This document shows positions 17,197-25,647 of a stretch of DNA of 64,000 nt, one piece after another. Position 1 is the first letter of the stretch; every line of letters starts with the position of its first letter. The stretch lies in the NCBI GenBank assembly GCA_965206405.1, contig CBDBJQ010000006.1, forward strand, positions 1,302,001-1,366,000, read 5' to 3'. The notes below the pieces were generated by a model. It had not been told where the DNA came from. It saw nothing but the letters and a program-made list of their open reading frames with translations, and searched no databases. This DNA comes from CBDBJQ01 sp965206405 (lineage in GTDB: Bacteria; Pseudomonadota; Alphaproteobacteria; UBA8366). The position numbers were made by a program, and so were the translations under genes.

Positions 17197-18804
17197 ATGT
17201 CCGAGCCCGCCCAGACCGCGCCCGAGCGTCCGCCCGAGGCTCCGGCAGTGCCGATCGCCTGGGGCGCGATTGCCCGAGAATCCGCCTTCGCCAGCTTTGT
17301 CGCTTTTGGCCTGACAGCCCTCGTCATCGCCTTTAAGATCGCCGACGTTTCCGGCGGTATCGTCCTGCAATACCGCTTTCGCGAGGCCATTCTCGTCATT
17401 GCGGGCGCCGCGCTTGGACGCGCCTGGGTGGCGCTGTTCTCCGCCGGTCATCCGACCCCGGTTCTGGTGACCGCTGGCCCGCTGGCGCTGCTTGCCCTGG
17501 CCGGCCTTGTCTCCGGCCTCGGCGCCGACGACGCCACAATCGGGTTTTTCCTGTTCTCCGACACAGTCCTGAATGGGCTCGTAACCCTGGTGCTTCTTGG
17601 TTTCGCGATTCATGCGGCAGCCCAGACGGTCATGAGAAGGCAGGGCCATACGCGCCGTCTCGAACTGGAAGCGACATTCGCACGCCTGCGCGATCGGGCG
17701 GCGCCGACTACGAACGCGCTTGGACTCATCCTGCTGGCGGTGGCGGTGATCTTTCCGTTTCTGCCTTTCACCGACCGCAGGCTGCTCGACATCGGCGTCC
17801 TGATCCTCACCTACATCATGCTTGGCTGGGGGCTGAACATCGTCGTCGGCCTCGCCGGGTTGCTCGACCTCGGCTATGTCGCCTTCTATGCCGTCGGCGC
17901 CTATTCGTTTGCCCTTCTTGCCACTTATTTCGAACTCTCTTTCTGGGCCTGTCTGCCCTTTGCCGGAATCATGGCCGCCTTTGCCGGCATCTTGCTTGGC
18001 TTCCCGGTGCTGCGTTTGCGCGGCGATTATCTCGCCATCGTCACCCTCGGCTTCGGCGAAATGATCCGGATCATCCTGTTGAACTGGTATCAGTTCACCA
18101 AGGGGCCGGACGGCATCGGCGGCATCCCGAGGCCGAGCTTCTTCGGCCTCGTCCTCCGGCGCTCGGCTCCGGAAGGGGAGGCGACATTCCACACCTTCTT
18201 CGGCATCGAGTACTCGCCGATCCAGAAGGTCTATTTTCTCTATTTCCTTGCACTTCTCCTGGCCCTGGCCACCAATCTGTTCACCCTGCGAATTCGCAAG
18301 CTCCCGGTTGGCCGGGCCTGGGAAGCGCTACGCGAGGACGAGATTGCCTGCCGGTCGCTCGGTATCAACCCGCGCAACACCAAGCTCACTTCGTTTGCCA
18401 TCGGCGCGATGTTTGGCGGTTTCGCCGGAGCTTTCTTCGCCACCCGGCAGAGTTTTATCAGCCCCGAGAGTTTCGTTTTTCTGGAATCCGCGATCATCCT
18501 TGCCGTGGTCGTGCTTGGAGGTTTCGGAACCCAGCTTGGCGTCGTTGTCGCCGCAATCTTACTCATCAGCATGCCCGAGATCTTCCGCGACCTGCAACAA
18601 TACCGCATGCTCACCTTCGGCGCCGCCATGGTGCTGATCATGCTGTGGCGGCCGATGGGGCTGTTCGCGCGTCGCGACCCGACGGTGCTGCTGCACGGAA
18701 ATAACGGAAAAGCGGCAGGTTTTCCCCAGGGGGACGCGCTGTCAGATGCCCCAACAGATACCCCGGCAGATACTCCGGCAGGCGCACGGGAAACACGGCT
18801 ATGA
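17197..18804 (+). CDS. livM: Branched-chain amino acid ABC transporter permease LivM, with long N-terminal membrane extension
   Basis: 535 residues from the ATG at 17197; an in-frame TTG at 17176 overlaps livH and is less likely. The LivM core begins near residue 190 (DIGVLILTYIMLGWGLNIVVG, GLLDLGYVAFYAVGAY) and has LRGDYLAIVTLGFGEMIRI and the cytoplasmic EAA-like loop GRAWEALREDEIACRSLGI. The first 180 residues add about four membrane helices, longer than the N-terminal domain of enterobacterial LivM. The C-terminus has a TPADTPAG repeat produced by tandem DNA duplication near 18745-18785. Confidence 0.94.
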   Translation: MSEPAQTAPERPPEAPAVPIAWGAIARESAFASFVAFGLTALVIAFKIADVSGGIVLQYRFREAILVIAGAALGRAWVALFSAGHPTPVLVTAGPLALLALAGLVSGLGADDATIGFFLFSDTVLNGLVTLVLLGFAIHAAAQTVMRRQGHTRRLELEATFARLRDRAAPTTNALGLILLAVAVIFPFLPFTDRRLLDIGVLILTYIMLGWGLNIVVGLAGLLDLGYVAFYAVGAYSFALLATYFELSFWACLPFAGIMAAFAGILLGFPVLRLRGDYLAIVTLGFGEMIRIILLNWYQFTKGPDGIGGIPRPSFFGLVLRRSAPEGEATFHTFFGIEYSPIQKVYFLYFLALLLALATNLFTLRIRKLPVGRAWEALREDEIACRSLGINPRNTKLTSFAIGAMFGGFAGAFFATRQSFISPESFVFLESAIILAVVVLGGFGTQLGVVVAAILLISMPEIFRDLQQYRMLTFGAAMVLIMLWRPMGLFARRDPTVLLHGNNGKAAGFPQGDALSDAPTDTPADTPAGARETRL

Positions 18805-19640
18805 TCCCGGCTGGGTCCGCATCCGTGCCTGCGTCCGACGGCGAGCAGCCGCTGTTGCGGGTTGATCATTTGAGTATGCGATTCGGCGGCCTTGTTGCCG
18901 TCGACGATGTGTCCTTCATCGCCGAAGACAGTCGGATCACCGCGCTGATCGGCCCCAACGGCGCCGGCAAGACAACCGTGTTCAATTGCCTCACCGGCTT
19001 CTACAACCCTCAGATCGGCCGCATTCTGCTCAACCGCGAGGGCGCGGCCTACAACCTTGAGCGTATGGAAGGTTTCCGTATCTGTGCCCAGGCCGGAGTT
19101 GCCCGCACCTTCCAGAATATCCGTCTCTTTCCGAAGATGAGTCTGCTCGAGAACCTCCTCGTAGCCCAGCATAACAAGCTGATGCAGGCCTCGGGCTACT
19201 CGGTGGCCGGACTGTTCAACACAAAGGGTTATCGCGCGCAAGAGGCGAAGGCCATTGATCTCGCGCGATTCTGGCTCGATAAACTCGGCCTGACCGACCG
19301 CGCCGATCTCGACGCTGGCACTCTTGCCTATGGCGAGCAACGCAAACTGGAAATCACGCGGGCCATGTGCAGCGAGCCGGTGCTGCTCTGCCTCGACGAA
19401 CCAGCGGCCGGGCTGAACCCGCGCGAATCAGCCGAATTGAATGAACTCCTCATCTTCATCCGTGACGAGTGCCGCATCGGCCTGCTTTTGATCGAGCACA
19501 ACATGGGTGTGGTGATGGGTATCTCGGACCACATCATCGTCCTCGATTATGGCCGCAAGATCTCCGATGGAACGCCGGGCGAAGTCGCTTCCGATCCTGC
19601 TGTCATCCGTGCCTATCTTGGCGAAGAGGGGGAAGCGTGA
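18801..19640 (+). CDS. livG: Branched-chain amino acid ABC transporter ATP-binding protein LivG
   Basis: 279-residue ATPase starting in an ATGA overlap with livM. Walker A is GPNGAGKTTVFN, the Q loop is in VARTFQNIRLFPKMS, the signature region AYGEQRKLEITRAM (LSxGx replaced by AYGEQ, normal for LivG) and Walker B is LLCLDEPAAGLNP. The C-terminal BCA-type tail DPAVIRAYLGEE is present. Partners LivF. Confidence 0.96.
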   Translation: MIPAGSASVPASDGEQPLLRVDHLSMRFGGLVAVDDVSFIAEDSRITALIGPNGAGKTTVFNCLTGFYNPQIGRILLNREGAAYNLERMEGFRICAQAGVARTFQNIRLFPKMSLLENLLVAQHNKLMQASGYSVAGLFNTKGYRAQEAKAIDLARFWLDKLGLTDRADLDAGTLAYGEQRKLEITRAMCSEPVLLCLDEPAAGLNPRESAELNELLIFIRDECRIGLLLIEHNMGVVMGISDHIIVLDYGRKISDGTPGEVASDPAVIRAYLGEEGEA

Positions 19641-20347
19641 CGCTGTCGGTGCAGGGGCTCTGGAGTCGATATGGAAGTGTTGAGGCCCTCCGGGGTGTCA
19701 ACATCGAGGTCACACAGGGAGAGATTGTCGCCCTGATCGGCGCCAATGGCGCCGGCAAGACGACCCTTTTGATGACGATCTGCGGCGATCCACGGGCGGT
19801 GCGCGGCGGCATTTTCTTCGAGGGCAACAACATTACCGAGTTGCCGACATTCCAGATCGCCCGGCTCGGTATCGCCCAGGCTCCTGAGGGACGGCGTATA
19901 TTCCCCCAGCTGACCGTCGTGGAAAACCTGCATATGGGCGCGGTTGTAGCGCCACAGGAGTATTTTGACGAAGATCTCGAGATCATCTTCGAGCTGTTCC
20001 CGATCCTGCGTCAGCGCGCAACGCAAAGGGGCGGCACACTGTCCGGTGGCGAACAGCAGATGCTAGCCATCGCCCGGGCCCTGATGAGCCGACCCCGTCT
20101 GCTGCTCCTCGACGAGCCGTCGCTGGGACTGGCGCCGATGGTGACGCGGCAGATATTCGCGGTTATCGGCGAGATCAACCGCACTCGCGAGATGACCGTG
20201 CTGCTCGTCGAGCAGAACGCCAACCAGGCCCTGCGCCTGGCGCATCGCGGCTACGTCATGGTCAATGGCCAGATCACCCTTGAGGGCAGCGGGGCTGAAC
20301 TACTGGCCAACGAAGATGTCCGCAGGGCCTATCTGGAAGGAGGGTAG
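19637..20347 (+). CDS. livF: Branched-chain amino acid ABC transporter ATP-binding protein LivF
   Basis: 236 residues from the GTG at 19637, which overlaps the livG stop (GTGA) and has AAGAGGGGGAAGC in front. The longer open frame upstream is inside livG and is not used. Walker A is GANGAGKTTLLM, signature SGGEQQMLAIARAL, Walker B LLLLDEPSLGLAP, and the end NEDVRRAYLEGG is typical of LivF. Confidence 0.96.
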   Translation: MTLSVQGLWSRYGSVEALRGVNIEVTQGEIVALIGANGAGKTTLLMTICGDPRAVRGGIFFEGNNITELPTFQIARLGIAQAPEGRRIFPQLTVVENLHMGAVVAPQEYFDEDLEIIFELFPILRQRATQRGGTLSGGEQQMLAIARALMSRPRLLLLDEPSLGLAPMVTRQIFAVIGEINRTREMTVLLVEQNANQALRLAHRGYVMVNGQITLEGSGAELLANEDVRRAYLEGG

Positions 20348-20352
20348 GGGAG

Positions 20353-20703
20353 GTGGTGCTGGGTGCTCCTCTCGAGGATGGTCTTGGCGTGTTCCTCGGC
20401 CTCACCGTCGTGACCGCCGGCTTTGCCGCGGCGATGACCGGACGCGGCCTTGCGACGACCTGGCAACCGCGCTGGCTGGTTATTTTCTACTGTCTTCTTC
20501 TTGGTCTCGCCGAGCGTTTTCTGGCCTACGCCCTGTTCGAGGGGAACCTGCTTTCCCTTAGCGCCTACCTGGTCGATTCCGTTATCCTGTGCCTGATTGG
20601 TATGGTAAGCTATCAGGCAACGCGGGTCGGTAAATTGACCACACAGTATCCATGGCTCTACGAGCGAGCCGGCCCTTTGACCTGGCGTGAAAAATCCAGG
20701 TAA
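20353..20703 (+). CDS. Small membrane protein of Liv operons (DUF6867-like)
   Basis: 116-residue protein with three hydrophobic segments (about 12-30, 44-62 and 72-92) and a C-terminal WLYERAGPLTWREK. Begins at GTG 5 bp after livF. A small membrane protein of this type recurs in alphaproteobacterial Liv operons between livF and the binding-protein gene; the DUF number is from memory. Function unknown, presumably an accessory of the permease. Its stop falls inside a 13-bp tandem duplication. Confidence 0.8.
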   Translation: MVLGAPLEDGLGVFLGLTVVTAGFAAAMTGRGLATTWQPRWLVIFYCLLLGLAERFLAYALFEGNLLSLSAYLVDSVILCLIGMVSYQATRVGKLTTQYPWLYERAGPLTWREKSR

Positions 20704-20722
20704 TTAACACAGGTAATTAACA
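20697..20722. repeat. Two tandem copies of a 13-bp unit at a gene end
   Basis: CAGGTAATTAACA occurs at 20697-20709 and again at 20710-20722. The first copy contains the stop codon of the small membrane protein gene; the second is noncoding. Looks like a recent slippage duplication. Confidence 0.9.
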
Positions 20723-20826
20723 GGTGTCCGAGCGAGATAAGCACCAGGAAAATGGGCCAGCGTGCCAGGATGCGGTGGTCTCGTGCCGCACTGCGAACCA
20801 AACACAAACTCAGGAGGGTTTCTCTG

Positions 20827-21948
20827 ATGCAAATACTTCGAAAAACACTTGGGCTGCTGACCGCCTTTGTGGTTGCGGCCGGATTTGCGGGTATGGCTCG
20901 GGCCGATGTCACCATCGCCACCGTCGGGCCGATCACGGGGCAGTATGCCGCCTTCGGCGATCAGATGAAGCGTGGCATCGAACTCGCGGTAAAGGATATC
21001 AACGCTGCGGGCGGTCTCCTCGGAGAGAAGGTCAAGGCGGTCATTGAGGATGACGCCTGCGACCCCAAACAGGCTGTCGCCGCGGCGAACAAGCTGGTTG
21101 GGCAGAACGTGGCCCTGGTCGCCGGGCATTTCTGCTCCGGCTCCTCGATCCCAGCCTCGCGGGTTTACGCCGAAGAGGATATTCTCATGATTTCGCCAGC
21201 CTCGACCAATCCGGCGCTGACTGACGCCGCCGCCAAGAGCGGATGGAAGAACGTCCACCGCACTTGCGGCCGTGATGATGCCCAGGGCATCGTCGCCGGC
21301 AAGTTCCTTGCCACTAGGTACAAAGGCAAGAAAATCGCGATCCTCCACGACAAAACCGCCTACGGCAAAGGCCTTGCCGACGAGGTGCGCAAGAACCTCC
21401 AGAAGCAGGGTGGCAAGGAAGCCATGTACGAGGCCTACACCGCTGGTGAGAAGGACTATTCGGCACTTGTCTCGAAGATGAAATCGGCTGGCATCGATGC
21501 CTTCTATGTTGGTGGCTACCACACCGAGGCGGGGCTGATGATCCGCCAGGCCCACAGTCAGGGCTGGAAGCCGCAGCTGCTTTCGGGCGATGCGCTGGTT
21601 ACAGCCGAGTTCTGGAAAATCACAGGATCTGCTGGCGAGGGCACGATGATGACCTTCCAGCCTGATCCGCGCGACAAGCCCCAGGCTGCCTCGGTCGTGA
21701 AACGCTACCGCGACGCGGACTATGAGCCCGAAGCCTACACGCTTTATACCTATGCAGCCGTGCAGGTCTGGGCCGCAGCCGTGAAGAAGGCCAACTCCTT
21801 CGAGATGCCCAAGGTGTCGGCGGCTATCCGCGGCAACACCTATACGACGGTCATCGGCGATCTGTCCTTCGACGCGAAGGGCGACGTCAAGGATCCGGAG
21901 TACATCTGGTACGTGTGGTCAAACGGCGATTACAAGCCGGAACGCTGA
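20827..21948 (+). CDS. livK: Branched-chain amino acid ABC transporter substrate-binding protein
   Basis: 373-residue periplasmic binding protein from the ATG at 20827, which has an excellent AGGAGGGTTTCTCTG ribosome-binding site; the open frame starting at 20752 is not used. Signal peptide with cleavage likely after GMARA, then DVTIATVGPITGQYAAFG, the usual start of Leu/Ile/Val-binding proteins. VAGHFCSGSSIPASRVYAEE and GYHTEAGLMIRQA are typical ligand-cleft regions. Last gene of the Liv operon. Confidence 0.95.
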   Translation: MQILRKTLGLLTAFVVAAGFAGMARADVTIATVGPITGQYAAFGDQMKRGIELAVKDINAAGGLLGEKVKAVIEDDACDPKQAVAAANKLVGQNVALVAGHFCSGSSIPASRVYAEEDILMISPASTNPALTDAAAKSGWKNVHRTCGRDDAQGIVAGKFLATRYKGKKIAILHDKTAYGKGLADEVRKNLQKQGGKEAMYEAYTAGEKDYSALVSKMKSAGIDAFYVGGYHTEAGLMIRQAHSQGWKPQLLSGDALVTAEFWKITGSAGEGTMMTFQPDPRDKPQAASVVKRYRDADYEPEAYTLYTYAAVQVWAAAVKKANSFEMPKVSAAIRGNTYTTVIGDLSFDAKGDVKDPEYIWYVWSNGDYKPER

Positions 21949-21989
21949 TCCGGTCCGATTGACAACCGATCCGACTGACAGGATGCGGG

Positions 21990-23090
21990 GTGCGACCAAA
22001 CAAAACCGCCTCGGGGGTAATCCCCCGGGGTGGCGGTGAGACGCACCGCGTGTCCCCGATAGTGCAGGGCAGGCGGCGCGTTCGCTATCGCGCTGGCGGG
22101 ATTCTGCTCTCGTTTCTGCTGCTATTCATGCTCGCCTTACCGCTCACGCTCTTGCCTGCAGGGGCGGCGACCCAGACGGCGAGCTTCGATGAGTGGCTGG
22201 CCACGTTCCGCACAGAAGCTTTGTCCCAGGGCATTTCTGAAACAACGCTTGATGCTGCGCTCGCCGACATTGCGCCGATTCCCCGGGTAATCGAACTCGA
22301 CCGGCGCCAGCCCGAATTCACGATGACCCTGGACCAATACATGTCCCGGGTCGTTTCCAGGAATCGTATTGCCAAGGCGCGGAAACTCTATCGCGAAAAT
22401 CGGGTCCTGCTGGCGAAAATCCAAAAGACCTACGGCGTGCCGTCGCGTGTTATCGTTGCGCTGTGGGGCATCGAATCCGATTTTGGTCGACTGCTGGGCT
22501 CTTTTGGCGTCATTCCCTCGCTTGCGACGCTGGCATATGACGGGCGCCGCGGCGCCTATTTCCGCAAAGAACTGCTGAACGCGCTGAAAATTCTCGACCA
22601 GAAGCACATCACGCTTGAAGCGATGAAAGGCTCGTGGGCTGGGGCCATGGGGCAGGTCCAGTTCATGCCCTCGAGCTTCCTGAATTTTGCCGTCGATTTC
22701 AGCGGCGACGGCCGCAAGGATCTCTGGGGGACACGTGCCGACATCTTCGCCTCGGCCGCCAACTATCTCTCCCGTTCCGGCTGGAACCCGGCATGGACCT
22801 GGGGCAGGGAGGTCAAGCTCCCGCCGGGTTTCGTCCTGTCGGAAAAACCGAAAAAGACCCGCAAAATCCTTGCCGAGTGGCAGGAGCTCGGCGTGCGCAG
22901 GGCCGATGGAACCGATCTTCCCAAGACCAACCTTCGAGGCGCCGTCATTCGCCCGGGTGGCAAGGACGGCCCTGCCTATCTTGTCTACGGGAATTTCCAT
23001 GTGATTCTAAAGTGGAACCGGTCAAATTTCTTTGCCCTCGCGGTCGGGCACCTGTCGGACGCTCTGCGCGATTTGGACAAGCATCTCTGA
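21990..23090 (+). CDS. Lytic murein transglycosylase, MltB/SLT_2 family
   Basis: 366 residues from a GTG start (the exact start is uncertain). A basic N-terminus, a hydrophobic segment near 31-55 and an AGAA site suggest export to the periplasm. The SLT_2 domain covers about 65-365 with catalytic Glu in ALWGIESDFGRLLG; SWAGAMGQVQFMPSSF and FSGDGRKDLWG are conserved family motifs. It cleaves peptidoglycan glycan strands to 1,6-anhydro products. Followed at once by rlpA and a D,D-carboxypeptidase, making a cell-wall remodelling cluster. Confidence 0.93.
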   Translation: MRPNKTASGVIPRGGGETHRVSPIVQGRRRVRYRAGGILLSFLLLFMLALPLTLLPAGAATQTASFDEWLATFRTEALSQGISETTLDAALADIAPIPRVIELDRRQPEFTMTLDQYMSRVVSRNRIAKARKLYRENRVLLAKIQKTYGVPSRVIVALWGIESDFGRLLGSFGVIPSLATLAYDGRRGAYFRKELLNALKILDQKHITLEAMKGSWAGAMGQVQFMPSSFLNFAVDFSGDGRKDLWGTRADIFASAANYLSRSGWNPAWTWGREVKLPPGFVLSEKPKKTRKILAEWQELGVRRADGTDLPKTNLRGAVIRPGGKDGPAYLVYGNFHVILKWNRSNFFALAVGHLSDALRDLDKHL

Positions 23091-23103
23091 CGGGGCTTCA
23101 GCC

Positions 23104-24180
23104 ATGAGCTTCGAGGCAATAAACCCCATAGTACAACAAAGGGCTGCAGCCGGTTTTGACCGCGCGTCCCACCTGTCCCGTACACCGCAACTGGCTCTTC
23201 CGCTGGGTATCATTCTGGCAAGCGGACTGCTCCTGCTGCTCTCTGCCTGCAGCGACCCCCTCCGGATTGCCAGCAGCCCGGGCGGGAAAACCGCTGGCAG
23301 CACTGGCGCTAGCGCCAGTATCGGCGCCTCCAGCTACAAGATCGGCAAGCCTTATGCCATCAAGGGTACCTGGTATTATCCTAAAGTTAATTATAATTAT
23401 GAAGAATCTGGTATAGCTTCTTGGTATGGAAAACAATTCCATGGCAAAAAAACTGCCAATGGTGAAATTTTTGACATGGAAGAGATCAGCGCGGCACACC
23501 GGACCCTGCCGCTTCCATCTCTCGTCCGTGTTACCAATCTGCGCAACGGGCGCACCCTGACAGTCCGGATCAATGACCGTGGGCCCTTTGCTCGGGGCCG
23601 GATCATCGACCTATCGCGGCGAGCAGCGGAGTTGCTCGGCTTCGAGCGCCAGGGAACAACCCCGGTCCAGGTGCGGATACTGGCTAGGGAAAGCCGGCAA
23701 ATGGCTTCGGCGCTGGGCGCGGACGCCCCGCGACCGCCGTCCACGCCGGTTGTTGCCGTCACGACCGAGCCGCTACCCGGCATCACCAGCGGGGTTTCTT
23801 CTGCGCCAAAACCTTCCGCTGCCGGCTCAAAAACCTTGACGGAGCAGGGGACGACTCTGGGGAAAACGACAGAACGCGTGGCGGAAACAGCGGGTGGAAC
23901 GGGCGCAGGCGCCCAATCCGATAGCAAGGTTTCCATCACGCCTGTGGCCGGCCCACCGCAAATGTTCGTTCAGGTCGGCGCCTTCACGCATTTCAAGAAC
24001 GCCCGGCGTATGCAGGCACGCCTGAGCGCCCTGCAGCCGGTCGGGATTACGCAGTTCAAGGAGAGCGGGAAGATTTTCTTCAGGGTCCGCATTGGCCCGT
24101 TTGACGATGTCGACACTGTAGACCGAATGCTCGCCGCCGTGCTCAATGCCGGGATCAAGGCCCGGACGGTGATCGAATGA
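23104..24180 (+). CDS. rlpA: Septal ring lytic transglycosylase RlpA (lipoprotein)
   Basis: 358-residue outer-membrane lipoprotein from the ATG at 23104; a lipobox LLSAC lies near residues 45-49 after a hydrophobic stretch. The double-psi beta-barrel domain holds GIASWYGKQFHGKKTANGE and RINDRGPFARGRIIDLSRRA; the C-terminal SPOR domain (about 280-358, QMFVQVGAFTHFKNARRM) binds denuded septal glycan. A sharply AT-rich patch runs from about 23375 to 23485 inside the catalytic domain. The gene overlaps the next by 4 bp (ATGA). Confidence 0.93.
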   Translation: MSFEAINPIVQQRAAAGFDRASHLSRTPQLALPLGIILASGLLLLLSACSDPLRIASSPGGKTAGSTGASASIGASSYKIGKPYAIKGTWYYPKVNYNYEESGIASWYGKQFHGKKTANGEIFDMEEISAAHRTLPLPSLVRVTNLRNGRTLTVRINDRGPFARGRIIDLSRRAAELLGFERQGTTPVQVRILARESRQMASALGADAPRPPSTPVVAVTTEPLPGITSGVSSAPKPSAAGSKTLTEQGTTLGKTTERVAETAGGTGAGAQSDSKVSITPVAGPPQMFVQVGAFTHFKNARRMQARLSALQPVGITQFKESGKIFFRVRIGPFDDVDTVDRMLAAVLNAGIKARTVIE

Positions 24181-25511
24181 ACTCCCGCCTGGCCGGGTGC
24201 ACCAGGCCGGCAATACCGCCGAAACAAGCCGGAAGGGCAACAATAACAATGATGACAATACCCATGATGCTCTTTTCCGGCCGCAGGAACGGTCGGCGCA
24301 GGAACAGGAACGGCTGGCACAGGATCGCTGCGGCAGCGCTTTTCTGCCTCACACTGGCTTGGGCGACTGTGGTCGGGATGACCGCTGCAGTTGCGGCCGA
24401 CTCCGCGCCTGTCTCCGTGGCAACCGGGCCCGGGGTCGATCCCGGAATAAACTTCAACACCATGGCACGAAACGTCGTTCTGCTCGATTATGAGACCGGC
24501 GCAGTGCTGTACGAAAAAGAAGGCCACACCTCCATCGCCCCGGCCTCGATGACCAAGATGATGACCATCTATCTTCTCTTTGCGGCGCTGAAGGAGGGCA
24601 GCCTGTCGCTCGACGACTCCTTCATCGTCAGCAATGAAGCCTGGCGCAAGGGCGGCTCGAAGATGTTCATCAAGGTTGGGGATGCGATCCGCATCGAGGA
24701 TTTGCTTCGGGGTATCGTGGTGCAATCGGGCAATGACGCCTCGATCGCCCTCGCGGAGGGAATCAGCGGTTCCGAAAAAGCTTTTGCCGAGGCTATGACG
24801 GCGCGTGCCGAAGCGCTTGGCATGAAAAATACTGTATTCCGCAACGCCTCGGGCTGGCCGGATCCGGAACACAAGACGACTGCCTATGACCTGGCCCTGC
24901 TGGCATTTTCCCTGATCCGGGATTTTCCCGAACTGTATCCGTATTTCGCCGAGACTACGTTCACCTATAACGGCATCCGCCAGAACAACCGGAATCCGCT
25001 TCTCTACCGTGATCTCGGTGTTGACGGCCTCAAGACCGGATACACCAAGGAGGCCGGCTACGGTCTCGCCGCCTCGGCAGTCGCCGACGGACGACGTTTG
25101 GTACTCGTCGTTGCCGGTCTCAAGAACGAGCGTGAGCGGCGGGTTGAAGCGGAACGGATACTGAACTGGGGCTACAGGAGCTTTGACAATTATGCGCTGT
25201 TCACCCGGGGCGATCCAGTCGCCGAAGCCGATGTCTGGCTCGGCAAGGAAGCCAAGGTGAACCTCGTCGCCGGGAGCGATTTTCTTCTTCCTGCATCAAA
25301 GCGCCAGCGTGCGGGCATGAAAGTAACCGCGTATTACAAGGAACCCTTACCTGCGCCGCTCGCCGAAGGCGACAAGGTAGGCAGGATCGAAATCATTCTC
25401 CCCGATACATTGCCCATCGAGCTGCCTCTTGTCGTCGGAAATTTGGTCGCCGAGGTCGGCTTCGGGATGCGGACCTTCCATGCCATCCGCTATACCCTGA
25501 TGGGCGAATAG
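24177..25511 (+). CDS. D-alanyl-D-alanine carboxypeptidase (PBP5/6, DacA/DacC type)
   Basis: 444 residues; overlaps rlpA by 4 bp. Long basic N-terminus, then a hydrophobic signal segment near 50-75 with cleavage likely after AVAA. The three active-site motifs are SMTK (in APASMTKMMT), SGN (in QSGNDAS) and KTG (DGLKTGYTKEAGYG). The C-terminal beta domain from about 345 ends in an amphipathic anchor. Trims the terminal D-Ala of pentapeptides in the periplasm. The start could be one of several downstream Met codons. Confidence 0.93.
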   Translation: MNSRLAGCTRPAIPPKQAGRATITMMTIPMMLFSGRRNGRRRNRNGWHRIAAAALFCLTLAWATVVGMTAAVAADSAPVSVATGPGVDPGINFNTMARNVVLLDYETGAVLYEKEGHTSIAPASMTKMMTIYLLFAALKEGSLSLDDSFIVSNEAWRKGGSKMFIKVGDAIRIEDLLRGIVVQSGNDASIALAEGISGSEKAFAEAMTARAEALGMKNTVFRNASGWPDPEHKTTAYDLALLAFSLIRDFPELYPYFAETTFTYNGIRQNNRNPLLYRDLGVDGLKTGYTKEAGYGLAASAVADGRRLVLVVAGLKNERERRVEAERILNWGYRSFDNYALFTRGDPVAEADVWLGKEAKVNLVAGSDFLLPASKRQRAGMKVTAYYKEPLPAPLAEGDKVGRIEIILPDTLPIELPLVVGNLVAEVGFGMRTFHAIRYTLMGE

Positions 25512-25539
25512 AGCGGGCAACTGAAAACAAGGGTGGGGC

Positions 25540-25643
25540 GCTCAAGCAAGGTGCTCAAGCAAGGTGCTCAGGCAAGGTGCTCAGGCAAGGTGCTCAGGCA
25601 AGGTGTTCAGGCAAGGTGCTCAGGCAAGGTGCTCAGGCAAGGT
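25540..25643. repeat. Eight tandem copies of a 13-bp unit upstream of tmk
   Basis: GCTCAGGCAAGGT repeats head to tail eight times: 25540-25552, 25553-25565, and so on to 25631-25643. Copies 1 and 2 read GCTCAAG..., copy 6 GTTCAG..., the rest are identical. Each copy carries AAGG, and the last AAGG (25639-25642) sits 5 bp before the likely tmk GTG start. Thirteen is not a multiple of three, so each copy change would move any upstream frame. Confidence 0.97.
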
Positions 25644-25647
25644 GAAG

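Noticed and set aside
20752..20826. Upstream start for the Liv binding protein
   Set aside because: The extension is basic and would spoil the signal peptide; the ATG at 20827 has a perfect AGGAGG site.
25540..25643. Possible CRISPR array
   Set aside because: The units are 13 bp and contiguous with no spacers, and no cas gene is in the window.
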